64,000 bases of DNA from Macrostomum hystrix. Lineage: Eukaryota; Platyhelminthes; Macrostomidae. The notes beneath the pieces are model-generated. The model did no database searches. It worked only from the letters and a program-made list of their open reading frames with translations, and was not told the DNA's origin. Of this stretch, positions 47,224 through 60,100 are shown one piece after another. Within the stretch, counting starts at the first letter, position 1. Each line of letters begins with the position of its first letter. The stretch is from positions 372,001-436,000 of the forward strand of contig CATNEN010000010.1 of the NCBI GenBank assembly GCA_950097015.1, written 5' to 3'. Made by a program: the position numbers and the translations under genes.

Positions 47224-50200
47224 TCAAGGCTGCACCAGCACCTGGGCCAGCTCGTCGAACTCGTAGGACCGGTTGAGCAGAGTGTCCGTCAGCACCAGGC
47301 CGCTGACCGACTGCAGGCCTGGCACCAGCGGCAGCAGCTCGAGGCTGAGGCTCGTGCTCTCGCCACACCGCAGCTCCTGGAGGCTGCGAGCAACCTTGCC
47401 GCAGAACTGCATGGCCACCTGCGGCTCCGGCTGCTGCTGCTGCTGCTGCTGCACGTGTTGCCGATTGCTGGTGCTCAGGCGGAGGTTTACGGACCGGCTG
47501 CTGCAGAGGCAAAAGATTTGGAATTGGGAGGATATAGTTGTCAGGATAGGGTTGTCAGTGTCAGGATAGGGTTGCCAGTGTCAGGATAGGGTTGTCAGTG
47601 TCAGGATAGGGTTGTCAGTGTCAGGATAGGGTTGTCAGTGTCAGGATAGGGTTGTCAGTGTCAGGATAGGGTTGTCAGTGTCAGGATAGGTTTGTCAGTG
47701 TCAGGATAGGTTTGTCAGTGTCAGGATAGGTTTGTCAGTGTCAGGATAGGTTTGTCAGTGTCAGGATAGGTTTGTCAGTGTCAGGATAGGGTTGTCAGTG
47801 TCAGGATAGGGTTGTCAGTGTCAGGATAGGTTTGTCAGTGTCAGGATAGGGTTGCCGGTGTCGGATAGGGTTGCCGGTGTCAGGATAGGATTGCCGGTGT
47901 CAGGATAGGGTTGCCGGTGTCGGATAGGGTTGCCGGTGTCAGGATAGGATTGCCGGTGTCAGGATAGGGTTGCCGGTGTCAGGATAGGGTTGCCGGTGTC
48001 AGGATAGGGTTGCCGGTGTCAGGATAGGGTTTCCGGTATCAGGATAGGGCCGTTATTCAGTGCAGCTCTGAGCTGGGCGGTGGCCTGTGAGAACCTGGAC
48101 TACCAGCCCGAACCTGTTGTTGGTGACGCGGCAGACAATGCGGAAGAGCGAGTCCAGGCGGACCACGGAGGGTGCGTCCTCGACGGTGACGCGGATGTCC
48201 TCGGAGGGGGCCAACTGTGGATTGGGTTAGGGCGGTGCGGCTATGATGGCGGAAGGCTCGGAAGAAGAGGTTCACACAGAAAGGCAGTTCCTCTTGATTT
48301 CTGAGGCGCTGTGCTCTTCAGCGCAGCACTGATGCCAAGGGGCTTTGCTGCATGTCCTCTGCTCTAAGAACAGAGATGGACAGACAGATTTATATCAGAA
48401 CAGCAAAGCTAAGAAAGAAAATGGTAGGAAACACTGACCAGAATAGACCGAGAGCGGCGAGTGAATCAGAGGACAGACAGAGTAAGAGGACAGACAGAGT
48501 AAGAGGACAGACAGAGTAAGAGGACAGACAGAGTAAGAGGAGAGGCAGTGTAAGAGGAGAGACAGTGTAAGAGGACAGACAGAGTAAGAGGACAGACAGA
48601 GTAAGAGGACAGACAGAGTAAGAGGACAGACAGAGTAAGAGGACAGACAGAGTAAGAGGACAGACAGAGTAAGAGGAGAGGCAGAGTAAGAGGAGAGGCA
48701 GAGTAAGAGGAGAGGCAGTGTAAGAGGAGAGGCAGTGTAAGAGGACAGACAGAGTAAGAGGACAGACAGAGTAAGAGGACAGACAGAGTAAGAGGACAGA
48801 CAGAGTAAGAGGACAGACAGAGTAAGAGGAGAGGCAGAGTAAGAGGACAGACAGAGTAAGAGGACAGACAGAGTAAGAGGACAGACAGAGTAAGAGGACA
48901 GACAGAGTAAGAGGACAGACAGAGTAAGAGGAGAGGCAGAGTAAGAGGACAGACAGAGTAAGAGGAGAGGCAGAGTAAGAGGACAGACAGAGTAAGAGGA
49001 GAGGCAGAGTAAGAGGAGAGGCAGTGTAAGAGGAGAGGCAGTGTAAGAGGACAGACAGAGTAAGAGGACAGACAGAGTAAGAGGACAGACAGAGTAAGAG
49101 GACAGACAGAGTAAGAGGACAGACAGAGTAAGAGGACAGACAGAGTAAGAGGACAGACAGAGTAAGAGGAGAGGCAGAGTAAGAGGAGAGGCAGTGTAAG
49201 AGGAGAGGCAGTGTAAGAGGACAGACAGAGTAAGAGGACAGACAGAGTAAGAGGACAGACAGAGTAAGAGGAGAGGCAGAGTAAGAGGAGAGCCAGAGTA
49301 AGAGGAGAGCCAGAGTAAGAGGAGAGGCAGAGTAAGAGGACAGACAGAGTAAGAGGAGAGCCAGAGTAAGAGGAGAGGCAAGGGGTCGGTGGCAGAGCGG
49401 TTATCGCGTTTGCCTCTCGCACCAAGGTCACTAAGTTTGATTCCACGGCGAGGCCACATTTATTTGGGGCGCAGCCGCGGAGAGAAAGCTTGGGGGCTTG
49501 TCGTGCAATTTACGCCCTTGAGGGCCAACCTCAAAGGCACAGTAAAATGTACGAGCCTCGTACAAAATGTACGATGAGAAAGTCAGGGCAGATGTACACA
49601 CCTGTGTGAGCGTATGCCTGCGTACAGTATCTGTGTACGTGTATGCTCAGGAGTCAGCGAAATGGGCAGAATTGCCTCCTCGCTGGCTGCGGGTCTAGTG
49701 TCACTAAATGATGTGCCACTGCCCGCAGCCCTCCTGCAATTATTATCATTATTTAAGAGGACAGACAGAGGGAGTGAGAGGAGAGACAGAGACAGATAGA
49801 GTGAGGAGAGACAGAGAGGGTGAGAGGAGAGGCAGAGAGGGTGAGAGGAGAGACAGAGAGGGTTAGAGGAGAGGCAGAGAGGGTGAGAGAGAGGCAGAGA
49901 GGGTGAGAGGAGAGGCAGAGAGGGTGAGAGAGGCAGAGAGGGTGAGAGAGAGGCAGAGAGGGTGAGAGGAGAGGCAGAGAGGGTGAGAGGAGAGGCAGAG
50001 AGGGTGAGAGAGGCAGAGAGGGTGAGAGAGAGGCAGAGAGGGTGAGAGGAGAGACAGAGAGGGTGAGAGGAGAGGCAGAGGGTGAGAGAGAGAGGCAGAG
50101 AGGGTGAGAGGAGAGACAGAGAGGGTGAGAGGAGAGGCAGAGAGGGTGAGAGAGAGGCAGAGAGGGTGAGAGGAGAGGCAGAGAGGGTGAGAGAGGCAGA

Positions 50201-53200
50201 GAGGGTGAGAGAGAGTCAGAGAGGGTGAGAGAGAGGCAGAGAGGGTGAGAGAGGCAGAGAGGGTGAGAGAGAGGCAGAGAGGGTGAGAGGAGAGACAGAG
50301 AGGGTGAGAGGAGAGGCAGAGGGTGAGAGAGAGAGGCAGAGAGGGTGAGAGGAGAGACAGAGAGGGTGAGAGGAGAGGCAGAGAGGGTGAGAGAGAGAGG
50401 CAGAGAGGGTGAGAGAGAGGCAGAGAGGGTGAGAGAGAGAGTCAGAGAGGGTGAGAGAGAGGCAGAGAGGGTGAGAGGAGAGGCAGAGAGGGTGAGAGGA
50501 GAGGCAGAGAGGGTGAGAGAGAGAGGCAGAGAGGGTGAGAGGAGAGGCAGAGAGGGTGAGAGGAGAGGCAGAGAGGGTGAGAGGAGAGGCAGAGAGAGCA
50601 GAGACAGACAGGAGTGAAGTCAGTGTGGAAGTGATCGCGAAGAAACAAAAAAGTGCACAAAATGAAGGAAAAAGAGGCCCGAGGCAGTATCTGGGCACGT
50701 TGGTTTCGTCAAAAAAGACATTTTCAAAGGACTCAGTTGTCTTAATTGTTTTGTCAGGGAGGTCCGTTAACTTCAGAAAACTTCAACAAAAAAAATTTCC
50801 CCAAACGCGTCCCGCCAGCCACCGATAAAAACCTTCAGTTATAAAAAACAAGCGGAAATTTGACAGCAGTCTCAGTTGTGACTACTGCAAGTAGTGACAA
50901 AAGACAGATTTTTACCTTCAAACTTTGACACTTCTTAATGCAAAGAAAAGTATTGAAAATTGTGAGAAAAAAATGTAAAAAGGAAAATCGAATGAAATGT
51001 GAGCAGTGGAGCTCTCTGTGAGTTTCGAACAAGGGCCGCCTCAAACTGACCTTCCTGCCCGGGTCAGCCTACAAGGTTGAGGGAGCGAAGTGAGACTCAG
51101 AGTGAGTCCTTTTGAAACTCAAATCTGACTTAGACAAAATCTATCCGAGTATTGCTGAGGCAAAAGGCACGCCACACTGAAGTAACCGACAAATAAACTC
51201 ATGAGATCACTCACGTAGGCCTGTTGGTGTTGTGAGCATTTGCGTGAAAGGAACGGGTTGTGCGCTTTAAACATGCTCAAATGTCAAGAAATCTGTCAAA
51301 CAATAGGCTCAACCGACTCTATCCCCAATACACTGGATATTGAAATCCCCACTACCCCAATACACTGGATATTGAAATCCCCACTACCCCAATACACTGG
51401 ATATTGAAATCCCCACTACCCCAATGCAGTGGATATTGAAATCCCCACTACCCCAATACACTGGATATTGAAATCCCCACTACCCCAATGCAGTAGATAT
51501 TGAAATCCCCACTACCCCAATGCACTGGATATTGAAATCCCCACTACCCCAATGCATTGGATATTGAAATCCCCACTACCCCAATACACTGGATATTGAA
51601 ATCCCCACTACCCCAATACACTGGATATTGAAATCCCCACTACCCCAATACACTGGATATTGAAATCCCCACTACCCCAATGCATTGGATATTGAAATCC
51701 CCACTACCCCAATACACTGGATATTGAAATCCCCACTACCCCAATACACTGGATATTGAAATCCCCACTACCCAATTACACTGGATATTGAAATCCCCAC
51801 TACCCCAATACACTGGATATTGAAATCCCCACTATCCCAATACACTGGATATTGAAATCCCCACCACCCCAATACACTGGATATTGAAATCCCCACCACC
51901 CCAATACACTGGATATTGAAATCCCCACTACCCAATTACACTGGATATTGAAATCCCCACTATCCCAATACACTGGATATTGAAATCCCCACTATCCCAA
52001 TACACTGGATATTGAAATCCCCACCACCCCAATACACTGGATATTGAAATCCCCACCACCCCAATACACTGGATATTGAAATCCCCACTACCCAATTACA
52101 CTGGATATTGAAATCCCCACTATCCCAATACACTGGATATTGAAATCCCCACTACCCCAATACACTGGATATTGAAATCCCCACTACCCAATTACACTGG
52201 ATATTGAAATCCCCACTACCCCAATACACTGGATATTGAAATCCCCACTACCCCAATGCATTGGATATTGAAATCCCCACTACCCCAATACACTGGATAT
52301 TGAAATCCCCACTACCCCAATACACTGGATATTGAAATCCCCACTACCCAATTACACTGGATATTGAAATCCCCACTACCCCAATACACTGGATATTGAA
52401 ATCCCCACTATCCCAATACACTGGATATTGAAATCCCCACCACCCCAATACACTGGATATTGAAATCCCCACCACCCCAATACACTGGATATTGAAATCC
52501 CCACTACCCAATTACACTGGATATTGAAATCCCCACTATCCCAATACACTGGATATTGAAATCCCCACTATCCCAATACACTGGATATTGAAATCCCCAC
52601 CACCCCAATACACTGGATATTGAAATCCCCACCACCCCAATACACTGGATATTGAAATCCCCACTACCCAATTACACTGGATATTGAAATCCCCACTATC
52701 CCAATACACTGGATATTGAAATCCCCACTACCCCAATACACTGGATATTGAAATCCCCACTATCCCAATACACTGGATATTGAAATCCCCACCACCCCAA
52801 TACACTGGATATTGAAATCCCCACTATCCCAATACACTGGATATTGAAATCCCCACTACCCCAATACACTGGATATTGAAATCCCCACCACCCCAATACA
52901 CTGGATATTGAAATCCCCACTATCCCAATACACTGGATATTGAAATCCCCACTACCCAATTACACTGGATATTGAAATCCCCACTATCCCAATACACTGG
53001 ATATTGAAATCCCCACTACCCAATTACACTGGATATTGAAATCCCCACTATCCCAATACACTGGATATTGAAATCCCCACTACCCAATTACACTGGATAT
53101 TGAAATCCCCACTACCCCAATGCACTGGATATTGAAATCCCCACTATCCCAATACACTGGATATTGAAATCCCCACTACCCAATTACACTGGATATTGAA

Positions 53201-55181
53201 ATCCCCACTACCCCAATGCACTGGATATTGAAATCCCCACTACCCCAATACACTGGATATTGAAATCCCCACTATCCCAATACACTGGATATTGAAATCC
53301 CCACTACCCCAATACACTGGATATTGAAATCCCCACCACCCCAATACACTGGATATTGAAATCCCCACTACCCCAATACACTGGATATTGAAATCCCCAC
53401 TATCCCAATACACTGGATATTGAAATCCCCACTATCCCAATACACTGGATATTGAAATCCCCACCACCCCAATACACTGGATATTGAAATCCCCACTATC
53501 CCAATACACTGGATATTGAAATCCCCACTACCCCAATACACTGGATATTGAAATCCCCACTACCCCAATGCACTGGATACTCAAATCCCCACTACCCCAA
53601 TACACTGGATATTGAAATCCCCACTACCCCAATACACTGGATACTCAAATCCCCACTACCCCAATACACTGGATATTGAAATCCCCACTACCCCAATACA
53701 CTGGATACTCAAATCCCTAATATTTAAATACATTTAGAGCTGAACTCCCTACGTCCTAGACTAACAAGGCAAATATAATTCCAAAATGCACTTTAAAGGT
53801 TCAAATCCCATTCGTCAAGGTAGCGTGGGGCACTCACAGCAGTGGACAGTGGGCTGGTCTGCAGCCGAGCACGCTGGCCCATCTGGCTGCGCCACGTGAT
53901 GTCCAGCTTCCCCACAGTGACCGAGGCACCCACGGTCTGCTGCTGCTGCTGCTCCTGTTCCTGTGATTCTACGGAACTGATCGGCCGCAGGCGGTAGAGA
54001 AACTGGCGAATCTCCTGCTCGCGCAGGCACTCCGGGACGCGCACTCCGCTGTCACTGGACGGGCGGGCAAAGAAGGCCGGGCATGTCTGACTGGGTCCAG
54101 AATGCGGAACTGCCGCCACAAGACATGCATAGCATCTAATAACCACTCCTCAGTAACTCCCCTACCAAATTTCACTCCTCAGTCATTCCCCGACCAAATT
54201 TCACTCCTCAGTCACTCCCCGTCCAAATCACTCCCTGACCCAATGTCACTCCTCAGTCACTCCTCTACCAAATTTCACTCCTCAGTAATTCCCCGTCTCA
54301 ATGTCACTCCTCAATCACTCCCCGACCAAATGTAAATCCTCAGTCGCTCCCCACCTACTCACTCCTCAGTCACTCCCCTACCCAACATCACTCACTCCTC
54401 TCTGTCAGAGGGCGTGTCTAGAAGCTGGAAGTTGGGCGCGGGCTCCAGGAAGACCCGCTCGAGAAAGATCGGGCCCGAGGTGATGTTCTGGATCTTTGCC
54501 TCTAGGAACACTTCGTCGGTCTCCGTAGTGCGAAAGTCAGTCTTCACATCCAGCGGTCGCTGAACCTGAGAATATTTAACGTGCATGAACTGATAGTGCA
54601 AGATAAAAGCCAACGTGAAGGGCTCTCAGACGATCAAGCAATTACAATTGTGCAGCGCGAGGCCTGCCAAAACTAACCTGGAACTTAAAGTACTTTTTAA
54701 AGTACAGCTTCTCAGACGAGTGCGAAGTGTAGGAGACGGTACAGACCAGGATGTGCGGGCCAAGCTCCTTGACCTCGTGAGTGAGCACCTCGTCAATGGA
54801 GCGGTCCGGAGGCAGCTCGGACACAGGCTCGGCGCTACCGGCAGTCATGGCCACCTTGCTGGAGTTGGTCTGCAGGTCCGCCTTGACGATGATGTCGCGG
54901 CAGAGAAAGTTGCAGTCGTTGTGGACCGACACGTAAGCCGAGAAGGTCTCGCCCAGGTAGATGTTGCCAAAGTTCTGCGGCAGGCTCAGCATGTCAGTCA
55001 GGTTTATCTTCTGATGCCCGGCACCCTCGGTAATGTCGCGCTGGTTGGCGGCGCATTTCTGCGGCGACAGTTCGGGAGCGGGCTGGGCAAACAGGTCGCG
55101 CGGGTCGTACGTCACCAGAGGCGTCTCCGTGACAAAGGAGGGCCGGGTCAGGCGCATCACTACAAGGTAGAGGCGTTCCAT
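47224..55181 (-). CDS. TRAPPC13: TRAPPC13, five exons
   Basis: Exons: 55181-54678, 54565-54396, 54090-53838, 48214-48114, 47500-47224; phases all fit, 434 aa (human about 417). TRAPPC13 is a subunit of the metazoan TRAPPIII complex, a Rab1 exchange factor in ER-Golgi traffic and autophagy. Diagnostic stretches: [125 protein letters not shown]. Donors are FQ|GTTAGT, GAGGA|GTGAGT, GCT|GTGAGT and ACAG|GTTCGG (weak). ATG 55157 may be the true start because CTACCTTGTAG just before it looks like a splice acceptor. A CAG/Gln run sits in exon 5. Introns 2, 3 (5.6 kb) and 4 are filled with minisatellites. Confidence 0.93.
47533..48050. repeat. 20-bp minisatellite, about 26 copies
   Basis: The unit is GTTGTCAGTGTCAGGATAGG, drifting to a GCCGG variant at the distal end, in TRAPPC13 intron 4. 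Confidence 0.9.
48476..49380. repeat. 17-bp minisatellite, about 53 copies
   Basis: The unit is AGTAAGAGGACAGACAG with a GAGAGGCAG variant, in TRAPPC13 intron 3. It is open in minus frames (Leu/Ser/Cys-rich), a repeat artefact. Confidence 0.92.
49382..49555 (+). mobile_element. tRNA-derived SINE, copy 2
   Basis: GGGTCGGTGGCAGAGCGGTT (A-box region), GTTTGATTCCA (B-box-like), body GAGGCCACATTTATTTGGGG, then TTTACGCCCTTGAGGGCC and tail AACCTCAAAGGCACAGT. It matches copy 1 at 27231-27426 (minus) along its length. It lies exactly between two purine-rich minisatellites inside TRAPPC13 intron 3. Confidence 0.75.
49760..50605. repeat. Purine-rich minisatellite, 18-23-bp units
   Basis: Units built from GAGGGTGAGAGGAGAGGCAG and GAGGGTGAGAGAGGCAGA alternate irregularly, with longer GAGAGAG variants. 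It is in TRAPPC13 intron 3. Confidence 0.9.
51318..53720. repeat. 32-bp minisatellite, about 75 copies
   Basis: The unit is CCCCAATACACTGGATATTG plus AAATCCCCACTA. Variants include CTATCCC, CACCCC, CCAATTACAC and AATGCA. It is the largest array in TRAPPC13 intron 3, ending about 120 bases before exon 3. Confidence 0.95.
54146..54388. repeat. About 30-bp degenerate tandem repeat
   Basis: Units such as CACTCCTCAGTCACTCCCC followed by ACCAAATTT repeat with drift, filling TRAPPC13 intron 2. Confidence 0.75.
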
Positions 55182-57194
55182 AGTCGGTTGGCTTTCTGTG
55201 CGTCTCTGACCGCCTTGGTCTCTAGCTTTATTCGAATTTCTGTACGCGTCACTGCGGCCCACTCGGAGGGGACGGCCGGAAGATAGCCGAATTGAGATGA
55301 AGAGACGAGAGTGCCTGTTGGCGGCTGAGGCGATCCCCTCCAACCCTCCAAGATCCCGCTCTGATCCGGGCCCCAGGGCCCGCAGCCGACTATTTTACTC
55401 CCCACGACCGGCATTCCTAATCCGACAGTTTATAGCCCAGCCGGGCATCCCCCAGCGCCAGCCCTTGTATCTTGGCTGCCCCGCTTCTCTCGCAGCTCGC
55501 GGCGCCTAGTGATTGCGATTGTGGATAGAGAGACGGCAGAGGCTGGGAAGAGAGCGGCTCGCAGGCTTGCCAGAATGTGATTAACGGTCAGTCTGTGCGT
55601 GTTGCATGCAAATCAACACTTTGAAACCCTGCTTGTGGCTGTGACTGACACACAACACTTATCAGCTCGAAAGCTGTCTATCGCAAAAGTGAGAATAAAA
55701 CACCATCGCGGAATATATGTCAAAGCCTCGTACAAGCCGATTCTGTCTGATAGAGTGATAAACTAGCTTCAATGGCACTAAGTTTCACGATTCACCGTTG
55801 AAAGATTGCGACTATAGTTTGCTTCTGTGACAGCACAGTTGCGGTCAGCTATTGCCCGCCGGCGCAGGAATCTGGTTGCGTTCATAGAATATTCAGAGTG
55901 GTAGAGAAAAGCGTGTGTATCTGCACAGCTTGGGGGACGCGCCGAGCACAGATCGAAATCGATTGTTGCAAAATCGTCCGCCCCACTGAAGACGAGGACC
56001 AGTTTTATGCCCGCAATTAAGGCGCTGAATAAATTAGAGGCTTCATAAGGTAGGCGGACTGGCGAGCTGAGTCGCATGGTGAAGTGCATGAGAAGGCTTG
56101 ACTGACAGAGCATGACGGGACCCAAATCATGCAGGCGGGCAGTCGGGGACTTGAGCTCATTGGAGCAATGTCACGGCTGCACTGCTCCCTCGTCTGACTG
56201 GCTACACTCTTCAGCAGCTGCGCACATCATTTTCCATTCATTTCAGCCCGACTTTGAAGCGCGGAAAATTGAACGCCGAGAACGGACAGACGCCAAGGCA
56301 ACGGGAAGGTAAAGAAAAGCGACTGAGAATTTCCGGCCGCTCAAAAGAGTGAAAGACGGAGAGAAAGGTCTGGAACTGAAAGGCCCTTAGGGGAAGCATG
56401 CCGGACTGTGTCCGGGGGACATGTGCCTCCTTTCTATCTTTAATTTAGCATTGCTGCAGTCCCGCATCAAGGGAGAATGCGTAATGCCCCCCTCTGATCT
56501 GAGCTTCGGTGCAGCGATTGAACTGGACAGCCTCGCAGGCTCTTGCAGCAGGCAGCCTCAGTGACATTTTCCTGGAATGAAACGTGCTGCTTTCAGAATC
56601 AGAATGAACGCCTCACAAAGGAAAAAAGAATGGCCAGACATCGATACTGTTAAGGGGCACGCCATGTAGCTGAAGTCGGCTCAGCTGCCACTGACTGGCT
56701 GAATATTAAAGCCGAAGCTGTGACGCAGGCCTCAGTAAGCAGGCCATGTGGGCCATTCGGAACTCAGCGTACAGAGGGGAGAGGTGGATGGCGACCGAGG
56801 GAACGGGGAATCCAGCCGCCTCCAATAAACGTCGGGGAGCAGAAGAGGCTGCGTTGAGGCTAGATGAAAATGGACAGGGAATGAAAAGCGCGGCAATCCG
56901 GATGACGGACATACCGGACAGACAGCCTGTCCCTTTGGACGCAAAACTCTGCTCTTGTCTGCGCTAGCGTGCGCGTGCTGTTGTTTGGCGATTTCCTTGG
57001 CACAACTTCAGGATACGACGGCGGGTCAGAAGGCGCTTAGCCAGCAGAGTGCAAAGTAAGTCTGGCCGAATGATGGCAGCTCACTGACACTAAAATCAAA
57101 GATTCTGACTTAAAATGCTATATGACACGTCCTCAGACATACTCAGACGTTCCTCATTCCTCAGACATACGAGTACGCAGAGAGCAAAGCGAAA
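55182..57194. other. Intergenic between divergent TRAPPC13 and SLC10-like genes
   Basis: Moderately GC-rich DNA that should contain both promoters. Open frames at 55778-56125 and 56706-56967 have no domain, start context or splice support. Confidence 0.5.
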
Positions 57195-60100
57195 ATGCAA
57201 CTGACGCTGCTTCTATTGCTTATTTGGCTCTGGCAACCCACGGCAGCAATTGAAGATGCCTGCGAACTAACGGCAGTCCCGGCAACTGTGATGGGCCTGA
57301 CCGTAGGCCGCTACCAGCGGCTGCAGTGGAACTGCTCCTGCTGCCCCGAGCTGATGCGCCGCGGCTACCGGCTCGGCACCCGAGCCATGGTCAGCAACGC
57401 GCAGATCGTCGCTGTCACAGCCAGCGGACGGCGCGAACGGCAGCAGCACGCCACGCCAAAGAGAAATTGTGGCGGCGACTTCGGTGGCGACCTCTGCACC
57501 GCCAAGGACTTCCCGGCCGCCACGCCGATCTACATTGAGGCCAATAACGTGGGCCGCACCGCGGTGCTGCTGCGCCTGGTGGCTTGGAACTCCAGCACCA
57601 CCGAGGCCAGTGAGAATCCCACGGCTCCGGAGGAAATCGCACTGGGCGGCCTGCACCCCAAAACAGTGGCCGAACGGCAAGTGGCCGTCGTGACACTGCG
57701 AAAGCCACGACTAATCGACGCTGCATTCGACTGGGCCATCGGCCTGGTGGCCTGCACCCTGGCCATGTGCATGGGCTGCATGACAGACCTGCGACTGGCT
57801 CGGCCGCATTTCACCAGCCCGCTGGGTCTCGTCTGCTGCCTGCTGGTGCAGCACGCGCTGCTGCCCCCGGTGCGTTGGGCCATTCTAAAGTGGAAAGTCT
57901 TAGCGGGTTAATCACACCCTCCAGTTTTAATCCAAGCACCTATGATCCTATCTCAGTTTTGCTCTCAGGAGAGGGGAGTTAGTTCCTCATGGCAAAACCT
58001 GTTCAAAAGTCCTCAGGGGCACCGATAATTCAGGCACAGGGCTCATGTAAATAGCTTCGATAGGCAGGCCAACTGAAGTGGACAGCCTAAAATTATTTTT
58101 AAAGCCATACAAATAAAGGGCTAGAGAGCTCAGATCGAAATGGAAGGGGCATACTCGAGCAGGCCAATCACATTGAGTTGTCAGTTTGCCCAGTGTAGCT
58201 GCACTGGCCCCTTTAAGTGTCATTGAGTTTGAGGCCTAAAGCTAACTTAATAATAAAACAAAAGCGAAAATGATCAAGCCAGAGCGGCAAGAATATTTGC
58301 CTCAGTTTTTGTTATAACACTGCGCTGCCCAACCCGGACACTGAGGGGGGCAACTGTCCAAGATCGCACAGCAGCAAGATAATGGATGGGACGCGATGAG
58401 CGGGCGGGGGTGCTTCGCGAGCCGGTCAGTTTCTTATGCCCTCTGGAGCCGACACACAGGCGAGTGCGACTGTCGCGCAGCCCAGCCCGGAGTTGCACAA
58501 TTTTCTGGCATTCGCACTTAATCACAGTGGCCCCGCGGGCAGGGGACAGGGCGGGCGCCGCGGAAATCCAATTACCGGTGGCCGGCACTAATGGCTGCGA
58601 GTCCCCACAGTCGGGACCGGCAACTGGAAATGACGAGGAAAATCGCAGAGTGAGCTGGCCAGCCGAGAGATAGAGAAAGGGATTAGAGGCTGAACAATAA
58701 CTGCCAAGGAGGGCAGGGCAGCTTTGCCTGCGCCAGAAATGTCGGGGAAACTTTTAGCAAAGCCTCCACAGCCCCAGAAATTGCGAGCTAATCGAGGCTG
58801 TAGGTTATAGAAGAATGGAGAGCAAATGCCTTCTCTGAGGCCTCTGAAGACAGCAAGGAAAATCAAGGCCCCTGCCAGCCTCGTGAGCTTATCCCCTTCA
58901 TTCTTCAAACGCCTGAGCTGCTCCAGTGGTACGCATTGAGCAGCATCACAGAGGCCGAACTTTCTCTCTTCTTGTGTTTCCAATCGACTGTCTGCCGTGG
59001 CCAAACGCACCGCCCACAGATCAGATCCCGGAATCTCGAAATCGCAAAGCCAGATTCCGCCGCCTTCCTCATTCTTCTCTCTCATCTCCCGAGCCGTTTC
59101 TCCCGCCCTCATTTGCTTCCAGCTCCATCTGGGATTTGACAGATGGCTTGGGAAGGCAGGGGCTGTCAGAAATTCTGCAAAACATCTCTCACCCTCCGCT
59201 CCGGGGATTCGCGGCATCAAAAGCCCCCAGCATTGCCGCGGAAACAACACTGAGGAGCGCCGCATGCGTCAGCGTCATCCCGGACTGCGCGGCAAGCTGA
59301 TTTCCTCGGGGGATGCAGGGAAGAGTCAAGAGAAAGAAATCCCGAAACAAACGCGCGCGCGCGCAATTAACGGCTGGAGCAGGGATTAGCACGCCACTTC
59401 AATGGGGACACAGGCCGTGTCCTCCTCTCCTTGTGAAAAAGTGCAACTAATTGTCATGCGCCAGCGCTGACTCCGGCCACTTCAGCGAGAGCTGCGCGCG
59501 ACCCATTTTTGTTAGAAAAAAATTGCACAATAAGAGCGAAGCCCGCGCAAACGCTTCTCACAGCATCCTCGCTTTGCCGTTGGCAAGCCCGGTGAGGACT
59601 GTAGCGAAGGGATTCAGCTCACTTATCTAGCACGGGTTCTATTTAAAACGGATGAAGGGCGCAGCGCCATGCCTTTTAGAGCATTGTTAGCTCTATCCTT
59701 CGAATTCTATAGGAAAAATATAAAAAGAAGTGACAAATGGAGTGGAAGCGGTGGGAGACAGAGATGGAGCGGCTGGGAGAGACAGAGATGGAGCGGCTGG
59801 GAGAGACAGAGATGGAGCGGCTGGGAGAGACAGAGATGGAGCGGCTGGGAGAGACAGAGATGGAGCGGCTGGGAGAGACAGAGATGGAGCGGCTGGGAGA
59901 GACAGAGATGGAGCGGCTGGGAGAGACAGAGATGGAGCGGCTGGGAGAGACAGAGATGGAGCAGGTGGAGAGACAGAGATGGAGCGGGTGGAGAGACAGA
60001 GATGGAGCGGGTCGGACAGACAGAGATGGAGCGGGTGGAGAGACAGAGATGGAGCGGGTCGGACAGACAGAGATGGAGCGGGTCGGACAGACAGAGATGG

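Noticed and set aside
48395-49459. Leu/Ser/Cys-rich minus-strand frames of 326 and 354 codons
   Set aside because: Products of the 17-bp minisatellite in a TRAPPC13 intron.
51318-53720. CRISPR-like look of regularly spaced identical blocks
   Set aside because: Units are contiguous 32-bp repeats without unique spacers, in an intron of an animal gene.
58588-59265. 225-codon minus-strand frame
   Set aside because: Lies in the SLC10-like intron, with no conserved pattern and no splice or start support; most likely chance.
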